Shown here piece after piece: positions 5,354-13,865 of a stretch of DNA of 32,028 bases. Below the pieces are notes generated by a model. It had not been told where the DNA came from. It searched no databases and worked only from the letters and a program-made list of their open reading frames with translations. Each line of letters opens with the position of its first letter. Positions within the stretch are counted from its first letter, which is position 1. The stretch is from Anaerolineales bacterium. Its GTDB lineage: Bacteria > Chloroflexota > Anaerolineae > Anaerolineales > Villigracilaceae. The stretch spans positions 1-32,028 of the forward strand of contig JAGUZU010000105.1 in the NCBI GenBank assembly GCA_020060625.1, written 5' to 3'. The position numbers were made by a program, and so were the translations under genes.

Positions 5354-7537
5354 TTACTCCACCCAAAAGATGGGTTGCAGGCGCAGATATTCCTCGCCGA
5401 CCAGACGAAAACCGGAGGCGGGATATTCGATCTGCGTAACGGCGTCCAGAAGGACGAAATTCAGCCGGTAACGTCCGTTTTCGATGCGGCGGTGAACGAA
5501 CAGGATGGATTTTCCATCCGGCGACCAGACGTGCTGCTCTGCCGCCTCGTCGCGGATGTAAAAGACCGCGTCCAGCGTGGCAGGCGGCGTGATAAAGAAC
5601 AGGCGCGACTCAAGCACACGCCCGGAGTAATTGCTCACCAGCGACGTACTTACTGCCAGCGTGGAACCATCCGGCGACCAGGACATGTCCACGAGGCGGT
5701 TTCCGGGAACGGGGAAGGTGTGGACCCTGCCGTCATTGACGATGGTCAACTGGTTTTTGCGATTCGCGTCATGCGACATGAACGCCATCTTGCCGTCTGC
5801 CGCGAAGGCGGGTTTTCCCTCATAGGGCAGGGCGCGGAGATTGCCGCCATCCAAATCGGAGACATAAATGCCCTGCGTTTCGCAAATGGAATTGACGCAA
5901 ACGCCCGCGCTCCAATACACGTGAGACGGGTCGCGCGAGGGATGCAGTTCCAACGGCGGATGGGGCGCATCGGGCAGGATGAACGCATCGCCTCCGCCCG
6001 GACTGAGAATGCCGACCTGGTCCATTTCAGCGCTTCTCAAAATGACAGCGATTCGTCCGTCCGCCAGCCAGACGGCTGGGTGCGGACTTTCAGGGTGTAG
6101 TTGACTGGTGAGAAGCGCGCGTTGGTCATTCTTCAACAGATAAAGATTTGCATCCTGCGCGGCGAGAATGCCGAATTCGGAATAATCAAGCAGGCTCAAT
6201 CCCGGCTCCAACAAAGCCCGCCAATCCCGCCCGTTCAGGCTTCCTTGAAAAATGCCATCGGATGTAAAACTGTCGTTGTTGCGGGTGGAAATTCCCAACA
6301 AGATTGACGAGGATGGAAAGACCGGGTTCGACGACGACTCGATTTCGGCATGGGGCAGTTCGCCGACGGGACCCGGGGTGAATGAAACGGCGGGCGCGCC
6401 GGTTGGCGTAACGGATGCGTTTCCTGCCGCCGTTTCAATTGGCAAGCCTTCCGCTTCGCGCATGACCGCATCCAAAACTTGCAGGGCGGTGAAACTTCGC
6501 ATGTTCCAGCCGTCTACGCTCAGGTGAAAGCCGCCTTCATCGGTTGGGTCGAGTCCGTGATTTGGCAGGGGCTGGACGGCGCGCCAGAAATTCCACAGGG
6601 GCAGGTCGTATTCGTAGGCGAGTTTCGCGGAAACGTAATTGATGAAATGGTTGCCTTCGACGTTATCCGCCTTGGTGGAGAGGATGGGGAGCGTTCCCTG
6701 CGCGATGTTGTATTCGATGATCTGGCGCATGTATTGTTCGTAACGGTCTTCCGTGCGCCCGGCAAACCAGACTTCCAAACTGATAATGACCACGCTGGGG
6801 TTGTGAATGCGATTTTCACATTCCATCGGGTTTTCGCCCGGCTGGCAGACTTCCGTGTTTGCCCAAAGCGGCAGCAAAACGGATGAAGCGTTGAATCCGC
6901 CGCGCACCGATTCCCCTTCGCGGTTGAACGAACCGGCGTAGTAGTCCACGCTTTCCTGCAAGTATTCATAACCCGGGGAAAAATAGTAGCGCCCCGGCAG
7001 GTCGTAGATTCCCAAAAAGGCTTCGGGGATGTTTTGGCAGTCGCCGATCTTGGAAAAGGCGCGGGGGTTGTTGCCCATCGCCAATCCGCGCAGGTAAATT
7101 TCGCGGGCGCGCGCGCTGATGGCGGGAACAATATCCCATTCCTGCCAGCGTTCGGGGGGCAGGCGCAGGTCGGGGGTGGGGCTGAACGCCGGGTTGGCGG
7201 TTGCGGTGGAGGGAAGGGCTGGGGTTGCTGAAGCAGTTGTCGGCGGGGAAAGAGGCGTTTGCGTCGCGTTGGGTGAGGCTTCTCCTGGATTATTCATCCC
7301 GCTGCAGGAGGTTAACAACAAACAAGTCACAAAAAAAATTCTAAGAATATTTTCACTACTATATAAATGTCGTTCCCAAAAGGGGACGCTGTGCGAGGGC
7401 GATCTCCCCAAAGCAACCTCCCGCTTTCTGGAGAACTTCTGGTCAAAGGGAGGTTGCCGCGCCGCCAAAAACCAAGAGCGGCGGCTCGCAACGACATTAA
7501 TTGGCAAGATGTACGGTAGAGAAAAAATATTCTTCAT
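5354..7537 (-). CDS. Lipoprotein with SGNH-hydrolase-like and beta-propeller domains
   Basis: Open frame of 727 codons. A hydrophobic stretch ending LLTSC (Cys78) is a good lipobox, followed by a Thr/Pro/Ala-rich linker. Residues about 130-350 resemble an SGNH/GDSL hydrolase: SKIGDCQN as block I, PSVVIISLEVW, then DPTDEGGFHLS as the Asp/His block. From about 400 the sequence is a TolB/WD40-like propeller with WSPDGSTLA and WSPDGKSIL repeats. The start is unresolved. Codons 14-57 are a MITE-like element, and removing it with one TAA copy would put a stop in the 7537 frame. The ATG at 7537 therefore serves this gene only if the inserted element is translated. No conventional start (ATG, GTG or TTG) suitable for the signal peptide is seen between the element and the lipobox. 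Confidence 0.7.
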   Translation of the reverse strand: MKNIFSLPYILPINVVASRRSWFLAARQPPFDQKFSRKREVALGRSPSHSVPFWERHLYSSENILRIFFVTCLLLTSCSGMNNPGEASPNATQTPLSPPTTASATPALPSTATANPAFSPTPDLRLPPERWQEWDIVPAISARAREIYLRGLAMGNNPRAFSKIGDCQNIPEAFLGIYDLPGRYYFSPGYEYLQESVDYYAGSFNREGESVRGGFNASSVLLPLWANTEVCQPGENPMECENRIHNPSVVIISLEVWFAGRTEDRYEQYMRQIIEYNIAQGTLPILSTKADNVEGNHFINYVSAKLAYEYDLPLWNFWRAVQPLPNHGLDPTDEGGFHLSVDGWNMRSFTALQVLDAVMREAEGLPIETAAGNASVTPTGAPAVSFTPGPVGELPHAEIESSSNPVFPSSSILLGISTRNNDSFTSDGIFQGSLNGRDWRALLEPGLSLLDYSEFGILAAQDANLYLLKNDQRALLTSQLHPESPHPAVWLADGRIAVILRSAEMDQVGILSPGGGDAFILPDAPHPPLELHPSRDPSHVYWSAGVCVNSICETQGIYVSDLDGGNLRALPYEGKPAFAADGKMAFMSHDANRKNQLTIVNDGRVHTFPVPGNRLVDMSWSPDGSTLAVSTSLVSNYSGRVLESRLFFITPPATLDAVFYIRDEAAEQHVWSPDGKSILFVHRRIENGRYRLNFVLLDAVTQIEYPASGFRLVGEEYLRLQPIFWVE
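7366..7498. mobile_element. 133-bp MITE-like element with AATGTCGTT ends
   Basis: The perfect inverted ends AATGTCGTT (7366-7374) and AACGACATT (7490-7498) enclose internal inverted copies of CAACCTCC and GGAGGTTG. TAA occurs at both borders (7364-7366 and 7498-7500), a candidate 3-bp target duplication. There is no transposase, so it would move only in trans. It occupies the 5' end of the lipoprotein gene. Confidence 0.75.
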
Positions 7538-7541
7538 TTGA

Positions 7542-8306
7542 TCAGCGGTTGATGTCCCAGAGAATGCGCAGCCCGTCGAGCGTGAGCCAGGGCGCGATGA
7601 TGTCTATGACCTTTGTCTCTTTGGCGATGACTTCCGCCAGCCCGCCGGTGGCGATGACTTTCATATCGCCTCCCAACTCGGACCTGAACCTGCTCACCAT
7701 TCCCTCGACCATACTCACATACCCGAAGAGAAGCCCGGATTGCATCGCGTGGACGGTGTTGCGCCCGATGACGGAGGGCGGCACTTGCAGGTCTATGCGC
7801 GGAAGTTTTGCGGCGCGGGTGTAGAGCGCTTCGGCGGCGAGGTTGACGCCCGCCATGATCGCGCCGCCGAGATATTCGCCGTCTTTGGTAATGGCGTTGA
7901 AGGTGGTGGCGGTGCCGAAGTCCACCACGCAGGCGGGACCGCCGTAGAGTTTCATGACTGCCACCGCGTCTGCGACGCGGTCCGCGCCGACGGCTCGCGG
8001 ATCTTCGTAGAGGATTTTTATACCCGTTTTTACGCCGGTATCCACCACGAGCGGTTCCTGTTTGAGATATTCGCGGCAGGCTTGAATGACGCGCCCGGTG
8101 AGCGGCGGGACGACGGAGGCGAGCGAAACGCCTGTGATGTCTTTTATGGTTTTCCCCGCATTTTGCAGCAAGCCCAAAAATTGCAAGCCGTATTCGTCGG
8201 GCATGCGGTTGTGGTCGGTGGCGAGACGCCAGTGCGCGCCGAGTTTGCCGCCTTCGTATAAGCCGAGCGTGAGGTTGGTATTGCCAACGTCAATGGTGAG
8301 GAGCAT
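7542..8306 (-). CDS. coaX: Type III pantothenate kinase
   Basis: 254-residue CoaX, which phosphorylates pantothenate in the first step of coenzyme A synthesis in the cytoplasm. Motifs in order: DVGNTN (residues 6-11, ATP phosphate binding), GADR (107-110, pantothenate site) and DFGTATT (129-135), then GGAIMAGV. The length is normal for the family. The ATG at 8306 opens the canonical N-terminus (MLLTIDVGNTN); longer starts would run into the upstream gene. Only one base separates it from the stop of the membrane glycosyltransferase gene upstream, so the two are co-transcribed and probably translationally coupled, with no obvious functional link. Confidence 0.95.
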   Translation of the reverse strand: MLLTIDVGNTNLTLGLYEGGKLGAHWRLATDHNRMPDEYGLQFLGLLQNAGKTIKDITGVSLASVVPPLTGRVIQACREYLKQEPLVVDTGVKTGIKILYEDPRAVGADRVADAVAVMKLYGGPACVVDFGTATTFNAITKDGEYLGGAIMAGVNLAAEALYTRAAKLPRIDLQVPPSVIGRNTVHAMQSGLLFGYVSMVEGMVSRFRSELGGDMKVIATGGLAEVIAKETKVIDIIAPWLTLDGLRILWDINR

Positions 8307-8307
8307 G

Positions 8308-9654
8308 TCAACTCTCTTTTGCTGTAAGTTCCTGTGGAGATTTAATCCAAATGAAGAACAATAGAAACGCAAGCGGAAAAACGTGCAAGTAAAGGCGATC
8401 CAGCGAGGTGTTCAGGTGCCAGGTTAGTTCGTTGGGAGTGAGAAGAAATATTATAAAATAAACTGTCAATTGCATGACGATAACAGCGCCCACCACCCAA
8501 ACACCTGGTACACGAGTTGGCGACCTTCCTGCAAGAAATGCCATCAGAATTATAAGTCCGATCAGGCTGACCGGTGTGTTGCCCAAATTCCAGAGCATAA
8601 CGCCCGCTTTTTGGAAAATGATCGCATATCGCGAGGCATCCAAAATCTTATCGAACAGACTGCCCTGCGCCAAGAGCAGGTCATTGGATGGAGCGAGGAA
8701 GAGTTTAAAAAGGATAATCACGAGCAAAGGAAATGCAAGACCCAGGATGTAATTTTGGAAGACCGGGCGCTCTGTTTTCCACGCGATAAGAATCCAGGCA
8801 GCCGTAAACCCGACGATTGCAGCGAGACCTTCATTCTTCGCCCATCCGCCCAGCCCGATCAGAAGCCCAGCCAAAATCGCGAGGCGTGTTTCCTTTGTTT
8901 GGAAATACAGCATAGTCAGCCCGCCCACGGCAAGGATGAGGTGGGCGAGGAGAAAATCCGCGTATTGGCGCATGCCCTGATTGACAACAAAAGGAAGGGA
9001 TATAAAAAAAACCACCGCCAATGAAGCCTGTTTGAAACCTCGTATCCAATTGACGAGCGCAAATAACAACCCCGCTGTAAAAATTGAAATCATAAAGTGA
9101 AATGCAATCGGTCCCCAAGTGGATGCGCGGCGCACGAACACCCATGTAATGGCATTTGTCACTGCCATAAAGAGCGGATAATCGGGATGATCCCATTGGC
9201 GCAAGAAAGTGGCTTGCCAGTCCGCGCCGCCGAGATAGAGAAAACGCGCGACCACATTCCAGTTGATCCACGCATCAGGACGTCCGTGCGGATATTGTAG
9301 AGCGTAGACCGCGAGGTTCATCGTGAAAAGAAAAACGCCCATCGCAAGAATCAAAGTCCAAATCAGATCAAGCCTTCCCGTCAGTTTTTGGAGGCGGGGT
9401 CGGTGCGCATAAAACCTCCAGCCTGTCAGAACAATAGCGAGGATGCTTTCCAAAATCGCGTAAACATCGAGCGGCAAACCAAGCCAAATCCATAGAAAGC
9501 CAAAGAGCGAGGAAATGCCAAATCCGATTCCCGCCGAGAGAAATATCTTTACCAGCAACGACTTCCCATCTGTCGCATTCCAAATGAAATGGATGATGAA
9601 AAATCCCAGCAGAAGGCGCGGCAGCAAGGCGGCAAATGACAGAATCAGCGTCAT
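8308..9654 (-). CDS. Polytopic membrane glycosyltransferase, GT39-like
   Basis: 448 residues with about 11 predicted membrane spans. An extracellular first loop contains GRPDAWINWNVVARF and DHPDYPLF, typical of GT-C-fold transferases that use polyprenyl-phosphate sugars; the Asp in this loop is the usual catalytic position. The AKNEG motif follows a later helix. The acceptor cannot be told from sequence. It directly abuts the small membrane-anchored protein gene upstream (its ATG is next to that gene's stop) and is one base from coaX downstream. Confidence 0.75.
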   Translation of the reverse strand: MTLILSFAALLPRLLLGFFIIHFIWNATDGKSLLVKIFLSAGIGFGISSLFGFLWIWLGLPLDVYAILESILAIVLTGWRFYAHRPRLQKLTGRLDLIWTLILAMGVFLFTMNLAVYALQYPHGRPDAWINWNVVARFLYLGGADWQATFLRQWDHPDYPLFMAVTNAITWVFVRRASTWGPIAFHFMISIFTAGLLFALVNWIRGFKQASLAVVFFISLPFVVNQGMRQYADFLLAHLILAVGGLTMLYFQTKETRLAILAGLLIGLGGWAKNEGLAAIVGFTAAWILIAWKTERPVFQNYILGLAFPLLVIILFKLFLAPSNDLLLAQGSLFDKILDASRYAIIFQKAGVMLWNLGNTPVSLIGLIILMAFLAGRSPTRVPGVWVVGAVIVMQLTVYFIIFLLTPNELTWHLNTSLDRLYLHVFPLAFLLFFIWIKSPQELTAKES

Positions 9655-10080
9655 CTAATTTTCCACATCTTGAATGAGATACAAACCAAAACCAAATCCC
9701 TGAATTTCATACGCCCCCAATTGCCCGGCAAGCCATGTTTCAAGATTTTCATCGCCGCTGAAATTGCCGATGATCCATTCATGATTTATCCCAGACTGGA
9801 TCGCAACCGGCGCGACTGAATATTGCATCAACTGAAATTCGTTGACATCCAACTGCGACGGATCTCCGCTCCAGGCGGCATCATCCACATACCCAACCTG
9901 ACTCACGCTGGATGGAAGCGCCTCACGCAACGCCTGAACCCGGTCCTCCCATTTGGAAACCATCTCCTCTGATGAATTTCCCCACATACCGGAGGAGAAC
10001 CCTAGTGTGAATTGGTAGACCGCAAAGACAATAGAAATTGCCGCAAAAACCAGCGGCGCATGTTTTCGAATGAAGGACAT
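9655..10080 (-). CDS. Small membrane-anchored protein of unknown function
   Basis: 141 residues with one N-terminal membrane segment (about 9-28) and a soluble extracytoplasmic domain of roughly 110 residues. I do not recognise the family. The soluble part is mostly acidic with several tryptophans (KWEDR, EWIIGNF, ETWLAGQ) and no cysteines. Its position, touching one membrane glycosyltransferase gene and 14 nt from another large membrane protein gene, suggests an accessory subunit, but that is inference. Confidence 0.7.
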   Translation of the reverse strand: MSFIRKHAPLVFAAISIVFAVYQFTLGFSSGMWGNSSEEMVSKWEDRVQALREALPSSVSQVGYVDDAAWSGDPSQLDVNEFQLMQYSVAPVAIQSGINHEWIIGNFSGDENLETWLAGQLGAYEIQGFGFGLYLIQDVEN

Positions 10081-10094
10081 GGAGATATTTTAGT

Positions 10095-11984
10095 CTATGG
10101 AACTGAAGCGTAAAAGGGAGCCAGCGCGCGAAAGATATTGTAGATAAAGTTGAAATTATTCGCCATCAACGCGAAGAGGAGGATGGCAATTCCCCATTGA
10201 AGCCAGTTCTTTTCCGCAAAATCGGATAACGCCAGCGCAATGCAGAACACAAGCGCATATATCCAATACGGCGAATAGAGGAAGAGTTCCGTGCCGTAGA
10301 CCATGTGCATGAGAAAGTTGAATCCAAGCGCGCCGAGCAAACCGAGCATCAGTGATTTATGCTTCGAGGTTCGCAGGTTTTTGATGAACATCAGAAAACC
10401 GCCTGCCAGCAAGACCAGCCATAACGCCAGCGGGATGTTGGCAAGCCCCTTGTAGGGAGCGAGGGCGCCGGTGCGGACATCGAAGGTTTTGAGGTCGATG
10501 GTGGGATGCGGCGGTTTTTCAGAAACCGCTTCGATGGGACGGGGTCCTACCGCGCCGTAGAGGAACATCGTGCGGCTGGCGACTTCGAATTTTTCCAGAA
10601 GCCGGTCGGTGAACGACTGTTGCGACGACCGAACAAAATTGAATTCAAACGCAAGATCGGCGGGGACGAAGAAGAGAGTCTGCGCCTTGGGGTATAAAAT
10701 TCCGGTGGAGACGGTAAGCAATACGCCAATTGCAAGAAGTAATATGGAATATTGAATAAGGCGGCGAAAACTGAACTTATTGAAGAACAAGCCGATGATC
10801 CCCTGGGCGATGTTGGTGATGGTAATGCCAAATAAAAGCAGTCCTGCCGGAACGAGAACAGAGAATCGTTTTTCACCGGCTTGAATCAGCAGGAAGAACA
10901 AGATGAGCGCCGCCGCGCCAAAGATGTAGTTTTCGGTCAGCGAGCCAAAGAGCAGATGCGAAGCGGTTACGCCAAGAAGAATGGCAAAAAGAAAAGCGTA
11001 GGTTTCCGAGTCTGTTGCGCGTTTGACGAAGAGCCATGTCAAGAAGACGCACAGCCCAGCAATGGCGGAGACGACGAGCATCCCGCCGAGGGCGTAATGG
11101 TCCCCCATTATGCCGGAGACGAGTCGCATCAGCGGGCGGATGATGATGAGGCTGAGCGGATGCACCGAGCGGTTGATCGCGGCGCTCTCCGGGCTGGCAA
11201 GGATTTCCATCCACGGACCGGCGTCCGCCTCGAAGAGGACGGTGTTGTAGCTAAGCGCGGGATGGTTCAATGCGCGCGCAAGGATGGCATGGACGAGGAA
11301 GAACATCCCGCCTGCGTATAGTCCGGGTAAATTTTGGGAGAGGAAAAGAATAAAGCTGGAGCGTTTGATTTTTTCAAAATATGCGCTGTGTTCCAATTTT
11401 TCTAAAACTACCAGACTCCAAATCCCCGCTAAAAGCGCTGTAACACAAAACAATACGGTCCATTTTTGAGGGACGGTGACGTACTCCCAGAGGAACATGG
11501 ATGGGAATTGAGCGCTTCCATAAATGACCGCAGATACCAGCACGGGCAGCGCGAGAACGAGGATGATGTTCAGCGGCTTGCTCAGAAAACCTTTGTTAAG
11601 CAGGGAGTGTGCGGCGCGTTTGAAGAGGTAGCATCCGATCACACTGCCAAGAGTGACGGAAAACGCCGTAAACAGAACCATGTTGTACGGCGCGCGGAGC
11701 GGGTCTTGTAAATAGCCGACGAGTCCGTATGTGAGTTTGAAGCTGAAGAGAAAGCCCAGGAGATAATAGGGAATGGCGAATAGGGAACGAATGCGCGCCG
11801 TCCACGCGGAGAGGGAGGGCAAGGTTTGGTGGAGAGTCAGCCCGATGGCAAGAGCAGGCACGAGGATGAGAGCGAGGCGGTCTATCAGCGAGTCGAAGGT
11901 CGAATAGCCGAAGAAGGTCACAGCCAGGAAAAAACTGGCGGCGAGACCTGTCAAAACGCTGAAGACGATGCGGGAGAGTTTCAT
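10095..11984 (-). CDS. Large polytopic membrane protein, possible GT-C transferase
   Basis: About 629 residues with a dozen or more hydrophobic helices. A periplasmic loop reads FEADAGPW, then NRSVHPLSL, and a later helix-end motif reads SLTENYIFG. The Asp-containing loop, the His-Pro pair and the overall topology suggest a GT-C glycosyltransferase of undefined family, less clearly than for its neighbours. I used the ATG at 11984 (MKLSRIV); an in-frame ATG at 12005 adds seven polar residues. It follows the metH-like/metF gene by 29 nt. Confidence 0.65.
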   Translation of the reverse strand: MKLSRIVFSVLTGLAASFFLAVTFFGYSTFDSLIDRLALILVPALAIGLTLHQTLPSLSAWTARIRSLFAIPYYLLGFLFSFKLTYGLVGYLQDPLRAPYNMVLFTAFSVTLGSVIGCYLFKRAAHSLLNKGFLSKPLNIILVLALPVLVSAVIYGSAQFPSMFLWEYVTVPQKWTVLFCVTALLAGIWSLVVLEKLEHSAYFEKIKRSSFILFLSQNLPGLYAGGMFFLVHAILARALNHPALSYNTVLFEADAGPWMEILASPESAAINRSVHPLSLIIIRPLMRLVSGIMGDHYALGGMLVVSAIAGLCVFLTWLFVKRATDSETYAFLFAILLGVTASHLLFGSLTENYIFGAAALILFFLLIQAGEKRFSVLVPAGLLLFGITITNIAQGIIGLFFNKFSFRRLIQYSILLLAIGVLLTVSTGILYPKAQTLFFVPADLAFEFNFVRSSQQSFTDRLLEKFEVASRTMFLYGAVGPRPIEAVSEKPPHPTIDLKTFDVRTGALAPYKGLANIPLALWLVLLAGGFLMFIKNLRTSKHKSLMLGLLGALGFNFLMHMVYGTELFLYSPYWIYALVFCIALALSDFAEKNWLQWGIAILLFALMANNFNFIYNIFRALAPFYASVP

Positions 11985-12013
11985 GTCAGGCAAAGAGCGC
12001 GACACCCTCGCAG

Positions 12014-13855
12014 TTATTCCTTCACAGCCATGATGATGTCGGAGATCATGTCGTAGCGGTGGAATTGGGGCATCATGTAAATGCCGCTTGCCCAGCCTTT
12101 GATGCCTTCGATCAACTCGACTGCCAGTTCCACGCCGACTTTTGCGGCGTCTTCGCCTGCGGCTTCGATGCGGGCGCGGGCTTCATCGGGGATAAAAACG
12201 CCGGGGACTTCGTTGTGCAGGAAACTGGCGTGTTTTGCGCTGACCAGCGGAAGAATGCCCGCGAGGATGGGCTTGTCGAACTTGCCGTGTTTGGCTTGGT
12301 AGGCTTCGATGAGTTTGGGACCGTCATCCGTGCGGTAAATGGGCTGGGTGAGGAAGAAGTCCGCGCCGGCGTTGAGTTTGCGGCGAAGGTTTTTTATTTC
12401 GGTGTCCATATCCTGCGGGCAGAGGTTGAGCGCCGCGCCGACGAAGAAATTGGTCGGCTGACCGATGCTCGTGCCGGAATGATCCACGCCCATGTTGAAG
12501 CCCTGTTTGATGAGTTTGATGAGACCGGACGGGACGAGATCGTAGTTGTCGGTCGCTTCGGGATAATCGCCGATGGAAGTCGGGTCGCCCATCACGACGA
12601 AGACATTTCGCAAGCCGATGGCGTGCGCGGCGAGCAAGTCGCCCTGCACGCGCAGGAGGTTGCGTCCGCGCGTGGGGAAGTGCAAAGTGGTTTCCACGCC
12701 AACAGTTCTTTGCACAACATCGCACACCGCCCAGGCGGACATTCTCATGCGAGCCATGGGGCTGTCTGCCACGTTGATCACGTCCGCGCCGGAGTCGTGG
12801 AGGAGCGATGCGCCCGCCAGCAATTTGTGAGTCGAAAGCCCGCGCGGCGGGTCCATCTCGACTGAGATGCAGAATTTTCCGTTCGCAAGTTTTTGGGCAA
12901 ACTGAGTTGGCTGTTCGGCAGGCTCGGCGGAAATTTCGTCTTCCGGCAAAACGGTGATATCCGCAATTTTCCCAGCCGGAGCAGCATCCAGCGCTTTCTT
13001 CATCGCCGCAATGTGTTGGGGTGTCGTGCCGCAGCATCCGCCTACGATGTTCGCGCCCGCTTCACGGAATGAAAGCGCGTAATCGCCGAAGTAATCGGCG
13101 TCGGCGGGATACATGATGCGTCCGCCCACCTGTTCGGGCCAGCCTGCGTTGGGCTTTACCCAGAACCTGCCATTTGGCGCGGCTTGCCGCATCTGCTTTA
13201 ATATTCGCAACAGTTGCGATGGTCCGCCGGAGCAATTGACGCCGATCACGTCCGCGCCGGCGTCTGCGATTCGACGCGCGACTTTCGCGGGGTCATCGCC
13301 GAGCAAAGTGCGGTCATCGCGGGTGAACGTCACCGAGGCGACAACGGGCAGGGAGCAGACTTCCTTCGCCGCCTTGATCGCTTCCTGGATTTCGTAGAGG
13401 TCGCTCATCGTTTCGATGACGATCAAATCCGCGCCTGCTTCGGCTAAAGCCTTGATTTGTTCGACGAACGCCTCACGCGCCTCCTCGAGCTTGACTCTGC
13501 CATAGGGAGCGATTCTCACCCCAAGCGGACCGACATCGCCCGCGATCAGCACATCCTTGAACGACGCGGCAACCACACGCTTTGCCAGTTCCACGCCCGC
13601 GCGGTTGATCTTCGCCACATCGTCTTCCAAGCCGTGTTTGCTCAATTTATATTTGTTCGCGCCGAAGGTGTTGGTGATGATCAACTCCGCGCCCGCTTCG
13701 ATGTATTCGCGGTGAATATCCGCCACCGCCGCCGGGTCGGTCAGGTTCAATTCGTCGAAGGATTTGTCGAAGCCGATGCCGCGCGCATGAAGCATGGTTC
13801 CCATCGCGCCGTCGGCGAGTAAAGTTTTTTTGTTCAGGGTTTCAAGTAAGTTCAT
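12014..13855 (-). CDS. Homocysteine S-methyltransferase / methylenetetrahydrofolate reductase fusion
   Basis: 613-residue cytoplasmic two-domain enzyme. Residues 1-about 300 are a homocysteine methyltransferase domain: DGAMGTML (15-22), NTFGANKYKL, and the zinc ligands Cys208 (GVNCSGG) and Cys274/Cys275 (GGCCGTT). The C-terminal 290 residues are a MetF-type barrel with EMDPPRG, HFPTRGRN, MGDPTS and the FFVGAALN block. Fusions like this (Bacillus YitJ type) join methyl-folate production to methyl transfer to homocysteine for methionine and SAM recycling. The ATG at 13855 is preceded by GAAAGAG. It sits in the middle of membrane glycosyltransferase genes with no evident pathway link. Confidence 0.93.
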   Translation of the reverse strand: MNLLETLNKKTLLADGAMGTMLHARGIGFDKSFDELNLTDPAAVADIHREYIEAGAELIITNTFGANKYKLSKHGLEDDVAKINRAGVELAKRVVAASFKDVLIAGDVGPLGVRIAPYGRVKLEEAREAFVEQIKALAEAGADLIVIETMSDLYEIQEAIKAAKEVCSLPVVASVTFTRDDRTLLGDDPAKVARRIADAGADVIGVNCSGGPSQLLRILKQMRQAAPNGRFWVKPNAGWPEQVGGRIMYPADADYFGDYALSFREAGANIVGGCCGTTPQHIAAMKKALDAAPAGKIADITVLPEDEISAEPAEQPTQFAQKLANGKFCISVEMDPPRGLSTHKLLAGASLLHDSGADVINVADSPMARMRMSAWAVCDVVQRTVGVETTLHFPTRGRNLLRVQGDLLAAHAIGLRNVFVVMGDPTSIGDYPEATDNYDLVPSGLIKLIKQGFNMGVDHSGTSIGQPTNFFVGAALNLCPQDMDTEIKNLRRKLNAGADFFLTQPIYRTDDGPKLIEAYQAKHGKFDKPILAGILPLVSAKHASFLHNEVPGVFIPDEARARIEAAGEDAAKVGVELAVELIEGIKGWASGIYMMPQFHRYDMISDIIMAVKE

Positions 13856-13865
13856 CGTTTCTCTT

